Shown in pieces: positions 43,312 to 53,449 of a stretch of DNA of 64,000 bases. The translations under genes were made by a program, and so were the position numbers. Source of the stretch: Nemertoderma westbladi (lineage: Eukaryota > Xenacoelomorpha > Nemertodermatida > Nemertodermatidae); the NCBI GenBank assembly GCA_032718475.1, contig JAUCBJ010002711.1, forward strand, positions 62,001 through 126,000, read 5' to 3'. The notes beneath the pieces were generated by a model, which was not told where the DNA came from, searched no databases, and worked only from the letters and a program-made list of their open reading frames with translations. How positions within the stretch are numbered: the first letter of the stretch is position 1; the number at the start of each line of letters is the position of its first letter.

Positions 43312-44966
43312 TATCGTTCGGAGTGGGCGTGTGACTCTATTATTTTATATTATTTTATTATTTTATATTATGTATGTATTATTATGTAATTTTATTATAA
43401 TCGTTTTCTTTAATTTCATTTAGTAGAATGTTATTTAGCGATTATTTATTAGATTAGTGCAATATATATTCGCGTTTATTACTTAATTACGTATATATTA
43501 TATTTAGTGCGACGGCAAGAAATAATTCTTTTTCTCTTTCCTTACTGTCCGTATCATATTATAAATACGTGACTACAGTAAGATGAAAGGTCCGTACTTA
43601 TTAAAGTACAATAAAGCCACTACTATATTCAAGTATTATTGGTAGGCAGAGTATTAGGAATGCAAAGTTCAGATCCTCGTGTCTCGGCTAAACCAAGCTC
43701 TGGGTAGACCTTGGAAACGACTTGCCTCTTCACACTGACATTGCTTCGTGCGATATTGCTCTCATCCCGTATATTAAATAATACATATAGTAGCGTGATG
43801 TCCCTTTAACAGTAGCGTATAACGCAAAATAAATCTGTTAAACCCTTTGACCATCTGTAATTCTAGTCGATTAAGATATCGCGGCACCCACCGATATACT
43901 TGAAAGACAAATTCTAGAATCAGTGGTTAACGTCCCCAGACAAGTTCTGGAATAAATCGGTGCCCATCTCAAATATTAATTATTTAATATTTGCAAATCT
44001 AATAAGTCAAAATCTGTAAAATTCAGATCCTTCAACAATTCTAGTCAATTAAGATATCGTAGCATTTACCGATATTCTTAAAAGGACAATTTTCATAGAA
44101 TTAAGGATCTTGTGTCCCCAGACATGTTCTAGAATCAAAATATGTCCATTTAATTATCAAATAATAAAATTTCAGGGAATAAATTTAAATTCATGCCTTT
44201 TAATGAATTTAATAAATTGCCATTTTTACGCAATTTATAACATCCCCAAAATTACATTAATTAATAGATCAAGGGAGCGGAGATTTATCTTATTATGCGT
44301 ATGAGTGTGCGAAAGTCTCCCAAACATAGTCAATAGCCGATAAAATTCATAAAGCCATGTATAAAACAGGACATTGACCATTAAAGAATTACTATTAAAT
44401 AACATCCCAGATCTGTATGCATTGGAATTACCCTAATTCTACCGCTAGCTTTGCATAATGTCACCATAGCAACAACCACGCTAGAATTAGAATTGAGTTA
44501 AAAGAACAATAGAAAGCTTGTCCCATTGAATAGCATAGGGAATAAATAGCGCACTGCTAGTATCCAAGGATACATAATAATACAGTGACATTCTGGAAGG
44601 CATTGACTAACGGACAAATGGCCCGAGTGTGTGTAATTGTGACAAGTTGTGTGTGTGGTATTTGTGAGTTTATAGGCGAATGTTACTACTAAGGTGTGTT
44701 TACAGTAGCGAGTCGCAATTGTGAAAGTAACCCTAACTCTCCAGTAAGAACCTGAGGTGTATCTAAGCCTTTGGGACGGACAGTCGAGTGACTTGTGCCA
44801 GTTGTCGTTGTCGTTGTGCGGCTACGTCGTTGGCGAAAGTACAGCGGCGACGACACATCGGCGCTGAGGATCTCGCACTGTCCGGGGGCTGATTGGGGTA
44901 GGCAGCGACGCTCGCTAGCCTAAATATAAACTCCTTATAATATGGATAAACTCATATATAGCAGAT
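43312..44966 (+). other. Non-coding region between pol and remnant extra frame (copy B)
   Basis: 43633-43950 is almost identical to 11637-11970 of copy A. A diverged second copy of its last ~110 bases (ctagtcaattaagatatcgt ... cagacatgttctagaat) follows at about 44035-44140, a tandem duplication absent in copy A. The rest aligns loosely with 12000-12782. No gene is supported. Confidence 0.65.
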
Positions 44967-46252
44967 ATGACGGAGTTGATAGAAGATGGTCTTGGTATCG
45001 GGGAGCGATATACTCTACTTTTACAAGCGTTTGTTGATAGCTTAATACGCGGCGACGTTAGTCCAACTGCTGCGGAGGACGATGGTCGTTATATCGAACC
45101 GACAATGTCCCAAGAGCAGCTCTCGCGAGAGTTGGACTATAGAAAATTCGCTGCTCGATATACGCAGCGTAATGGTACGTATATGGGCTTCTTAACTACT
45201 GGTCATCCTATCGATTTACACAATACGGACTATGTCGACTATATATCCTGCCCAGCGGAGTCAGAACCATAAACTGAAATTCGAATGCGAAAATTCTATT
45301 CGAAATCGACTCGAAAGAAAAGACACTAAAGAAACAAAAGGACGCGGTAACTCCAACGTATATTTGGAATTCTTTATAGAAGCATTGTAACAACAAATAA
45401 ATATCACCCGCGTTTCCCCTACCAGATGTGCGTCTTTGGTATTATTACGATAAATGCCCTAGACCCAACTAATAAACGGAAAGACATAAACATCCACGGA
45501 AACCGAGACTTGTTCGATGTATCACCTACGCTCGCTCGGCTCAAACGATCCTTAAATAAACCTATGATCAGAGTTCCGGAATACTCGATCAGACCTCCCC
45601 ATTCCCTAGTGAAACCCAGGCTCTTGATCCTATTAGTATGACGGATTCTCCCGAGCTGTACTCACCGTTCAGAGATCCAGTGTTATCCGAACCGTTAGTC
45701 GGTAGCACTCCGGTTATGGGCTCTCTAAATATCCGCCCATCTTACCTAGCCGGATTGGGGCACGGACACCTGATATCGCCATTCAACCGTATAATCGTAA
45801 TCGTCCCCGTTTAACACGATACAACCCGTCATCAAGGTGGAGGAGAGCGTTGTACGAAACGAGTTAGACGCTATTCTACAAAGATCCGAAAAGAAACCTA
45901 CGTTTGTTCAGATAAACTTAAATTATAACAGTAAGTCCAAGCGGTAAACGGATTGGCTTTATCCCAGTTCGATTGTGAAATCCCGAATCTCTAAGACAAT
46001 ATTGAACTTGGACGACCCTATTCTCGGCGAGGGTTTTTGGACGAACGTATCCAACGATGAGCGGAGGAAAATCAGCTCGAGGAGAAGCATATCGAAACGG
46101 CGGATACCCCGACTATAATCCTACACCTTCTGATGCAATCATATTGCACCCTTCATTTATAGCCCTCCTCGTAAAGTGGCTCGCCCCAAAGAGAAAAGGA
46201 CTCTTACTAGCCTCAAAAAACTGCGTAAACGCCGTCCGCGCAAGAAAGACTA
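44967..46252 (+). pseudogene. Deleted remnant of the extra post-pol frame (copy B)
   Basis: The ATG and first ~90 codons match 12783 onward (MTELIED-LGI-ERYTL). After 45240 the frame is broken, although the DNA still follows copy A. Deletions remove the equivalents of about 13225-13400 and about 14140-16875. The last ~150 bases return to the conserved end with the basic tail KKLRKRRPRKKD and stop. Both zinc knuckles are gone. It cannot make the copy A-type protein. Confidence 0.75.
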
Positions 46253-46331
46253 ACTGTTTAGAGTATTTTTATATTTTAGAAACTGTGATTTTGTATATTT
46301 TATAGACTTAAATCCCATTTTCTGGGAGCGG

Positions 46332-47529
46332 TGTAAAAGCTTTTGTGGGATATAACTGGCCCTTTGCTACGCAATCCAGTTCCCCCCAAGGCGCTGGAAT
46401 ACTCTAAAAAGCTCACTGGCTCGAATGATGGAAGCTACCGGCTGATTGGCTGATTTTGCCTAGCGACGGCCTTCTTGTTCGGTTCGATTAACCAACCAGA
46501 GCAAGGTCAACTAAGCAGAGTGATTCATTCTGTGTGTTAGCTACGGGCTGCAAAGGCTAGGGAGGTTTGGCATTTTAGATGATTTGGAACCTGTGGAATA
46601 TGGAACTCTGCCAATGAGAGCTTTTCCTTTCTGTGTTGAAATCTACCTGCAATAGCTCACAGGGTTCAGTGTGTTGGTTTTTCCTAAGCCAGAAAGAACG
46701 GCTTTTAGAATTTTTGTGTTTTTCTGCTTTTAGCCTAACACTAGTAGGCTTAATTATAAGGACATATATCCGTTATCATAACACACTGTGCAACCATACC
46801 ATACCAAACAAACAAATCAATCTCATACTTGCTTACTTATTCATAATTATTCATACCTTAACTTTACTGATTTTGCTGTCGGTTATTCATTATCTTTGTT
46901 AATGAAATATTATATTGGAATAACGAGAAATAACCCCGAAACCCCAATATTCTTGATATACCGAAGGTAAGAGAGACAGGTTACATATAGCGATTGTGAC
47001 TTATGTTAAAGTGGTTTGAAGTGAATCTAATGTTATTTGATAGACCCTACATGAGTCGGTCTGTGTTTCTTTTATATGTGACTAAAATCAGTGAAGATCG
47101 GCAAATCAGTGTGCAGTATTGTGCAGCATTGTGTATGATTGAGACTGATAACGAAGCATTTCCTAAAGAATGCGCCATATATGTGAATTGTAACTAAGCC
47201 ATATCGTTGTGAGTAGTTTAAGTCATAACTCTGTTTATATAGATAGAGCGCCACGTCCTAAAGGAACTGCTAATATTCCCCGAAGGTGAATAATATTGTC
47301 AGAGATTATATAATACTGTCAGTCGAATAATACATTAGGCTTACATAGCAATAAGATTAAGCTGTCGAAATCAATCTCCCGGGTATATCCAGCGGGTGAA
47401 TGATCGCGCACAGATTGGTTTCAACTAGTGTAGTGAATCAAATACTTGTCAGAGGCTAAAAGCGATTTATTATCTAGAAGACATCCTAATTTGGCGGGTT
47501 AAACTGCCAAAGGTCTGAAAGCGCGAACA
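46332..47529 (+). repeat. 3' LTR of BEL copy B
   Basis: 1198 bp, preceded by the purine-rich ctgggagcgg. It starts TGTAAAAGC and ends GCGAACA, then the duplication gtgtc. Confidence 0.93.
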
Positions 47530-47534
47530 GTGTC
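47530..47534 (+). repeat. BEL copy B target site duplication, right
   Basis: gtgtc, matching 31610-31614, directly followed by the rest of the interrupted LTR. Confidence 0.9.
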
Positions 47535-47653
47535 TCTCCTTCCCACTCTATTGGGGTGACACGAGGTTGATATTGGTAATCAACCTCGTGCCCCCAATAT
47601 TGCTTTACGGCTCACTTTATGGGTTTGTGTTAGCGGAATTGGATAAGCTAACA
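47535..47653 (-). repeat. 3' LTR of gag-only copy B, part 2
   Basis: It matches 53331-53449 with one or two differences and ends GCTAACA on the plus strand, next to the purine tract complement. Confidence 0.9.
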
Positions 47654-47691
47654 CTCCCCCCCATGCTATCTTCCCGGTGAGAAGATAGCAT
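47654..47691 (-). promoter_or_regulatory. Polypurine tract and hairpin, gag-only copy B
   Basis: On the minus strand an 11-bp-arm hairpin (47691-47663) is followed by a purine run (complement of ctcccccccc) that abuts the 3' LTR. The arrangement is the same as 3292-3329. Confidence 0.8.
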
Positions 47692-49250
47692 CCACCTAAA
47701 GTGCGCTACAATTCCGCTGGATCCCGATCTAGCATCGGGTGTGGGGTGGGTATATTTTCTTTCAGAGCCGGCTTTCCAGGCCACTCCCTATGGGTATGAT
47801 AATGTTACCCTCTGGCGTTTCGTGTCGGGCCGATCGTGCGCTTCTCTCACACAATTTTTGTTTCCCCGGCACTCTCACCACTCTCACCCTAACTCTCACA
47901 TACTCTCGGACCTCCTCGTCCCTCACTCCGCCTCTTACTTCTCCCCCCCACATTTGAATTGCGCCCACACACTCTCCACACTCCACGCTCTATCACTTGT
48001 GTCTTACCCTGTCTCGCCCTCTCACTTCTGACAAACCTCACCCCCCTTTCGTGCCGTCGCACTCAAGAAGTATGATGTTGTCAGCGTCTCGTCCGTGACC
48101 CTAGTCAATTAGTCCCCAGTCCCAGTAGCTAATTGGAAAAGGTTGTACTTGACTACGGTACGTACTCCATAATTACATTCCCTCTACTCTCTACCACTCC
48201 CTAAGGTCCTAATCTCTGATGCTACCCCTGTGCTATCATACTATCTACCTACTACTTACTTACTAACTATCTAACACTCTTACTCTCTACTAACTAACTA
48301 ACTCTAACTCTTACCGACACTTCTAGCTCTTTAACTAGAACTCTCTAACTCTACTACCTGGCACCCTATGTGCCCTCTCTACTACTCTACTCTATCTCTA
48401 ACTTACTTCCTTTCGTCTACTCGCCTGCACGTGATGCTCTGAGTGCCGGCAGAGTGGGTACGTTAATTATGTGAACTACTACTAACTCTTACTAACTCTA
48501 CTAACTCTTACTAACTCTACTAACTCTTACTAACTCTACTACTCTTACTAACTCTACTACTAACTCTCTTAACTCTCTTAACTCTACTAACTCTACTACT
48601 AAATCTTTTTGTGCCCGGCACCTCTTGTGCCCGGCACCCACCCTAATTAACATACCCTGCTCTTACATCAAACACGTCATCACGCCCGTGCCCCACTAAG
48701 TTCAGCGCATTCCCTACTAACTCTAACTACGTGGCGCTTGCGGTGCCCACAACCACTCTATTTACTACTTCCTACGTGGCGCTTACGGTGCCCACAACCT
48801 CTACTGCTCTACTAACTTTCTAACTAACGGTACTACGTACCCTCTAACTCTTACTCTTCTAACTCTACTCTTACTAACTGGTACTACGTACCTTCTTACT
48901 CTTACTAACTCTCTCTCTCTAACTATCGGTACTACGTACCCTTTAACTCTTACTCTCTCTAACTAATGGTACTGCGTACCCTCTAACTACTCTAGCTAAC
49001 TAGCTAGCGGTACTACGTACCCTCTAACTAACTAACTGACTAACTGACTCTTACTAACTAACTGACTAACTAACTCTTACTAACTAACTGACTAACGACG
49101 GTACTACGTACCCTCTTACTACTCTAACTCCTCTAACTCTCACTCTCGGTACTACGTACCCTCTCACTAACTCTAACTAACTAACGGTACTACTCTCTTA
49201 CTACCTAACTTCTACCTACTCTATTATTTAATTATTTTTATTAATTTTAA
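47692..49250. repeat. Non-coding 3' region of gag-only copy B with simple repeats
   Basis: 47700-48180 shares blocks with copy A. 48230-49220 is degenerate ctaact/ctctta low-complexity sequence containing seven near-palindromes of GGTACTACGTACC type (48829, 48880, 48928, 48968 variant, 49009, 49100, 49148). It also contains two cgtggcgcttgcggtgcccac-like words. No gene is supported. Confidence 0.7.
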
Positions 49251-51128
49251 TTAAATAATTATTTTATATTTTATGCGTGGGAAGGGCGTCACGCCCTCAT
49301 TCCCACCCCCCTCAGTCCAAAACTTTGGACGACTAAAAACTCTCAGGTGCCCCTTCTTCCAGTAGGCACTCTTCCGCTGCCCTCCTATATGCCCTCTAAC
49401 TCTTCGCCACACTCTCTTCGACACTACCTCTGCTGGCCTCCCCCTTCGTATGTGCGCTGGCATTAAAGGCCTCGACGACCCCCGCTCGTTCCTTGGTACA
49501 CATGGTGTCTGCCCGTGCAATGCCCCCTCGCGCTGTGTCAATCCTGCGTGTGTATGCAACACGCCTCCTTCTACTTTCCCGACTCCCTTATGTTTGCTAA
49601 TGGGCTTCTCTGCCCCTGGTTTAGTCCTTTCACATCCTCTCCCTTTCCAACACTCTCCGGATCTGTGTCCTTTTACCACACATCGATGACATAGTCCGTT
49701 TGCGTCTGTGTAGGCTACACGATCTCGTTTGGGCAACGCTTGCCAGTACTTACAACTCCTGGTCTTATGGGTTCCGTCCCGAAGTAATTGACATTCGAAT
49801 CCTGGATTATAGCGTTTCCTGTATAGTCCTTCACGTATCGCGCGTAGGTTTATATGTACTGATTTAGTGTTTCGATTGTCTATACTCGGCCTACTGGGTA
49901 TATTGGGATCGTGTTTATTTTTGGTGTTATTTTCTTTCTATCCCTGCCACGGTGTGGCCCTGCTACCAGCTGACTGTGGACTAGCAGTCCCCTGTATGGC
50001 CGCGTGTGGTAGCGACTGTCCGCACGACCTGTTCTCGTCCAGGGAGTTCGATGTTCTTGCTCCTATTGGGGTATATTGTCGATATTGTGATGGGGGAATG
50101 TCACCCTGCCCCCCCCCCCCCCCCCCCCCCCCGGCCGGTATGTTTGGTACTGGGGTTGATGTTAATATATTGGGGCCCATACATCTATCTCCAATAACTC
50201 TCGCCTCCCCTGGATATATGTTATGTCCCTGTGTATTATAGTCATGCTGCTGTACCGATATAGGCCTACCCACTTCCTGTCTACCTACCGGTATGTACTC
50301 CGCGGCCTCCGGGTTTATCCTGTCGTTCGCGCTACCCTATCGCCTACTCTATCTCTCCCAGCATGGCCTATAATAGTATGTGCAGTAAGGCCTACAGTAT
50401 GTCCTGCAGTCTGCATGTGCCCTTTCGAACCGAAGTTTAATCTTCGCGAATCTCGAATCTCCCCTCGACTACCGTACTCTCGATCGGTAGCTATATCCCG
50501 TCGGGAAGCTTCTTTGCGATCCCCACTCCTGTTCTCGACTTTGTATTGGTACCTCCTGTACCCCTCTCTTGGCGTGCGGTGCGTTTCTCCGGGGCGACGG
50601 CAATCTCCCGAAGTTCCACCCCACCGACTCCCTAACTCCATCTCTACTATCGACGGTCCGCTATCCGTCCTCGCACTGCTATCGTTTGTGGCGACACTTC
50701 TTCTACTATCTTCTCTTCTTCTCTTTTCTGTGTAGTATTCCGGCTCGTGAGGTCTCTCGTTGTTGACGCCCCGGTTAAACTCCACTATTCTCCCTCTCTC
50801 TTCTGATCGGGCTCGACGCTTCGTCTGCCCTCTCGCGACGTCAACCTGCCTCTCTCTGCTCGATCGCACGCCACTGGGGATACTCGCAATCCCCCTATTA
50901 CTCTCCGTCGCCGGGTGTTGCGGTTTACCTAATTCGGCCCGCGCATTATCCGCCAACGCCTGTGGGACACTCTCTGCCCCCCTCTCTTGCCACTAATCTC
51001 TCGCGGTGGGGTGCCCGTAGCCCCCCCCCCCCCCACCCGCCACTTCTAACTTCACTACCTCTTACTACACTTCTATACCCTTCTTGTGGGGCATTCTCCC
51101 CCCCCCCCCCCTTCTCTCGTCACTAATC
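49251..51128 (-). pseudogene. gag: Gag of gag-only copy B, C-terminal half (frameshifted)
   Basis: Pieces in several frames continue the Gag begun at 52850: 50956-50315, 50273-49938 and about 49863-49251. Compared with copy A, one base is missing near 50314, which creates a stop. Runs of more than 20 C at 50108-50132 and shorter runs at 51027, 51103 and 51152 also shift frames. The last piece has CQLLRDGTHKTRSC, then about 25 residues, then the CCHC knuckle CHRCVVKGHRSGEC. That order, spacing and the DGTH word match the Gag zinc region of the BEL element at 38413-38600. The probable role is nucleic-acid binding during packaging. Confidence 0.7.
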
Positions 51129-52850
51129 TTATGTGGTGGGGCGCCCGTAGCCCCCCCCCCCCCCCCACTCGCCACATCTTACTTCACTATCTCTCACTTC
51201 GTCTCTACACCCCTCTCTAGTCGACGCACTGTCTCTACTACTGCTGGGTCTATTCACCCCCGCCTCTCTCTTTACTACTGCGTGGCCTACCAGGCCCACC
51301 TCGGGTTGGCTCAACCCCGCTACCTCCTGCCTACCAACTACGTGGCCTACCAGGCCGCCGTCTGCCGGGCTATACACGTCTGACGCACTCATATTAATAG
51401 CACCATTCCCAATATTATTTGTTAAATCAATTAAAAAAATATTTTCAAAATCTAAATTATTATTCGAATTATTTGAATTATTCTGAATATTTGAATTGAT
51501 GTTATTATTTGAATTTAAATTTAAATTACTACTACCAGGTAGAATATTTCCTGTAATAAAGGGATTAGGGTTATTTACTACGGTACTATTAATACGAACA
51601 TTTCCTAACGTACTACTACTACCCTCCCCGCCCGTACGGCTACACCAGTTCTGGTTCTCTCGCCCGGTGTCTGTAAGTGGGGTCTCACTCTCTGATATTT
51701 CCAACCGCGCCAGTTTTAGTCGGCACCTCAGTTTGGTCCGATATTGCGCAAGCCCCCCCAGCCGGGCAAGCAAACCACCCAGCACACGCTCTTCCTCTAT
51801 CTCTCTCTCTCTGCATGCTCGCAAACTTCGCTCGGCCGTCTCTCTCGCAAGCATCTCAGACCGCCTCGCCGGCTTGCTCTCTATTTTCATCTCCCGATAT
51901 CTATGCTCCTCGGCTCTCTCTCTATCCTCCCTTACCAACTCTAATGATGCGGTTTCCTCCCTCAGTCGCCACTTTAACTGTTTCTGCTCTACCCTCGCCA
52001 TTTCTAATTTATACTCTAGATTTTTTCTCCGCACCCTTCTTTCTTTTTCGGAGGATGTAGCAGACTTATCGGTTGCAACGGACTCCCGTCGCCCCTCCGT
52101 CCTACCAACTTTCCCCCGCTTCCCGGAACTTCCTCCGACCGACGAGACCGAATCCTCGGAGTTAACCTCGGATTCGCCCTCCTCAGGTCTCTTCCAACCC
52201 ACTAATTTTACTCCCCAGGCATCGACTAAGTATGGCCCTACGTACACTACGCTAGGTTCCATACCCCCACATTCCCATAGTTCAAACAGTTCGCTGGCAA
52301 CCCCTTCTGCCCTCTCCTCGGCTAGTTCTCTCTGCCCAAAACGCATTAGGTAATCAAAGTGTCTGTCCGACTCACCTAGTCGTTTCCTCAATCTCACCTC
52401 GTCTATCTTCGCCCCTCCTTTGGCCTCTCTCAGTTGCTCCCGGGTCGCGAGGTAGGCCCGTCGAAGTCGATCAGAAACCCCGACGTCCTCGTCGCCGACC
52501 TCTCTTCCATCTCTCCGGGCCCAACGTCGTACCGGCGGCCCCACCGTCGCCGTTCCGGTGGACCGTCCATCGTCCTCGGCCTGTGGCTGACCGGCGACAT
52601 CGGTATGTCGACCCTCGCTCCGCATCGACTCGTCTTTCTCTTCTCCTCTCGACTCGATCTCTCTTTGTAGACGACCCCCCACATCTTGGTTCGCCGGGTT
52701 GCTTGTTATCGACGTGGCGTCAACCTGCGTCGACGTCGTCGGCGTAGCATCGACCGGCGTCGTGGGTTTGTATCGTCTCGCCGTGGCCTCGCGGATCATT
52801 AGATTGTCGTCCGGGGTCCGTGGCGGTGTCGTTCCTCTCTCTCGACTCAT
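51129..52850 (-). CDS. gag: Gag of gag-only copy B, N-terminal part
   Basis: The 573-codon frame starts 65 bases inside the 5' LTR. The first ~170 residues are hydrophilic and charged. A WECGGMEPSVVYVGPYLVDAWGVKLVGW block (about 210-240) is the only globular-looking part. A long coiled coil (about 285-400, rich in Glu/Arg with EKERRVRRKNLEYKLEMA) follows, then an Asn-rich stretch and the GGLVGHVVGRQEVAG-type repeats shared with copy A. The frame ends in a C run (51152-51166) where length change would shift the frame. The family was not recognised from the N-terminus; Gag identity rests on position after the LTR, the coiled coil and the downstream zinc knuckle. Confidence 0.65.
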   Translation of the reverse strand: MSRERGTTPPRTPDDNLMIREATARRYKPTTPVDATPTTSTQVDATSITSNPANQDVGGRLQREIESRGEEKDESMRSEGRHTDVAGQPQAEDDGRSTGTATVGPPVRRWARRDGREVGDEDVGVSDRLRRAYLATREQLREAKGGAKIDEVRLRKRLGESDRHFDYLMRFGQRELAEERAEGVASELFELWECGGMEPSVVYVGPYLVDAWGVKLVGWKRPEEGESEVNSEDSVSSVGGSSGKRGKVGRTEGRRESVATDKSATSSEKERRVRRKNLEYKLEMARVEQKQLKWRLREETASLELVREDRERAEEHRYREMKIESKPARRSEMLARETAERSLRACREREIEEERVLGGLLARLGGLAQYRTKLRCRLKLARLEISESETPLTDTGRENQNWCSRTGGEGSSSTLGNVRINSTVVNNPNPFITGNILPGSSNLNLNSNNNINSNIQNNSNNSNNNLDFENIFLIDLTNNIGNGAINMSASDVYSPADGGLVGHVVGRQEVAGLSQPEVGLVGHAVVKREAGVNRPSSSRDSASTREGCRDEVRDSEVRCGEWGGGGGYGRPTT

Positions 52851-52914
52851 CTTCGTCTTTGGTGGCTGGCAGCCACAGTCTGTCCGGCCAGTTGGTTGGA
52901 TCTAGTTCTATCAC

Positions 52915-53449
52915 TGTGACGGGATCTACGGATCCCGGTTTATCCGTTGGGTTTTCTATCTACGCGTCCCCGCCGTGTGTGAAAGGTAAAAGAGTTCTGA
53001 TGTTCGGTAATATGTATAAAGGTATAATATAGTTGATATATATAGTATAGTATGACACGGTTACCGGTAGATAAGTATGATGGCGGTAGCGGACGGTGAT
53101 AGAAGTCACCGTTCCACCCTACTGAACTAACTGAGTAAACTGACTGAATAGGGAAGTACCAACAGGTAATATACTGCACAGTTGGCCATATTACTGTACC
53201 TAGTCGATGCTGTCCCCCCATTGGCTAATATCCTACTTCTCGCCCTTTCACCTTCCCTGGTGTGTTTCCCGTTGCCCCTGTTGTTCCCTTTCTGTTAGGG
53301 GTTTGGCCCCTGACCCTTATTGTGTGTGTCTCTCCTTCCCACTCTATTGGGGTGACACGAGGTTGATATTGGTAATCAACCTCGTGCCCCCAATATTGCT
53401 TTATGGCTCACTTTATGGGTTTGTGTTAGCGGAATTGGATAAGCTAACA
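52915..53449 (-). repeat. 5' LTR of gag-only copy B
   Basis: 535 bp with TG...CA ends on either strand. It carries hairpins CGGGATC/GGATCCCG at one end, TGTTAGC/GCTAACA at the other and CACGAGGTTGAT/ATCAACCTCGTG inside. It is flanked at 53450 by gaca of the minisatellite. Confidence 0.92.

Larger units (their letters stand above)
31615..47529 (+). mobile_element. Complete 15.9-kb BEL/Pao LTR retrotransposon, copy B
   Basis: The element is bounded by TGTAAAAGC...GCGAACA LTRs of 1198 bp each and by the 5-bp duplication gtgtc. In order it has the 5' LTR, a 2.3-kb leader, gag-protease, a TGA, RT-RNase H-integrase-DUF5641, a 1.7-kb non-coding block, a deleted remnant of the extra frame, a purine-rich tract and the 3' LTR. 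At about 16 kb it is large for BEL/Pao, mainly because of the long leader, long Gag and post-pol region. The LTRs look identical where I compared them, so insertion is recent. Confidence 0.93.
31197..53449 (-). mobile_element. Gag-only LTR retrotransposon, copy B (complete, interrupted by BEL copy B)
   Basis: On the minus strand the order is 5' LTR (53449-52915), gag (52850 to about 49251), non-coding 3' region, hairpin and purine tract (47691-47654), then 3' LTR (47653-47535 and 31614-31197). The 3' LTR is split by the BEL element at 31615-47529. The 4-bp target duplication gaca (31193-31196, 53450-53453) lies in the minisatellite. The element without the insert is about 6.3 kb. The two LTRs differ at only a handful of positions, so the insertion is fairly recent. 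No pol is present, so it depends on another element. Confidence 0.88.

Noticed and set aside
47741-48031. Conserved frame shared with the complement of 2995-3282
   Set aside because: Similarity covers the whole 3' non-coding region of the gag-only element and is not confined to codon-preserving changes.
1-53449. Giant palindrome formed by 1-3885 and 47654-53449
   Set aside because: The inverted similarity is explained by two copies of the same retroelement inserted in opposite orientations.
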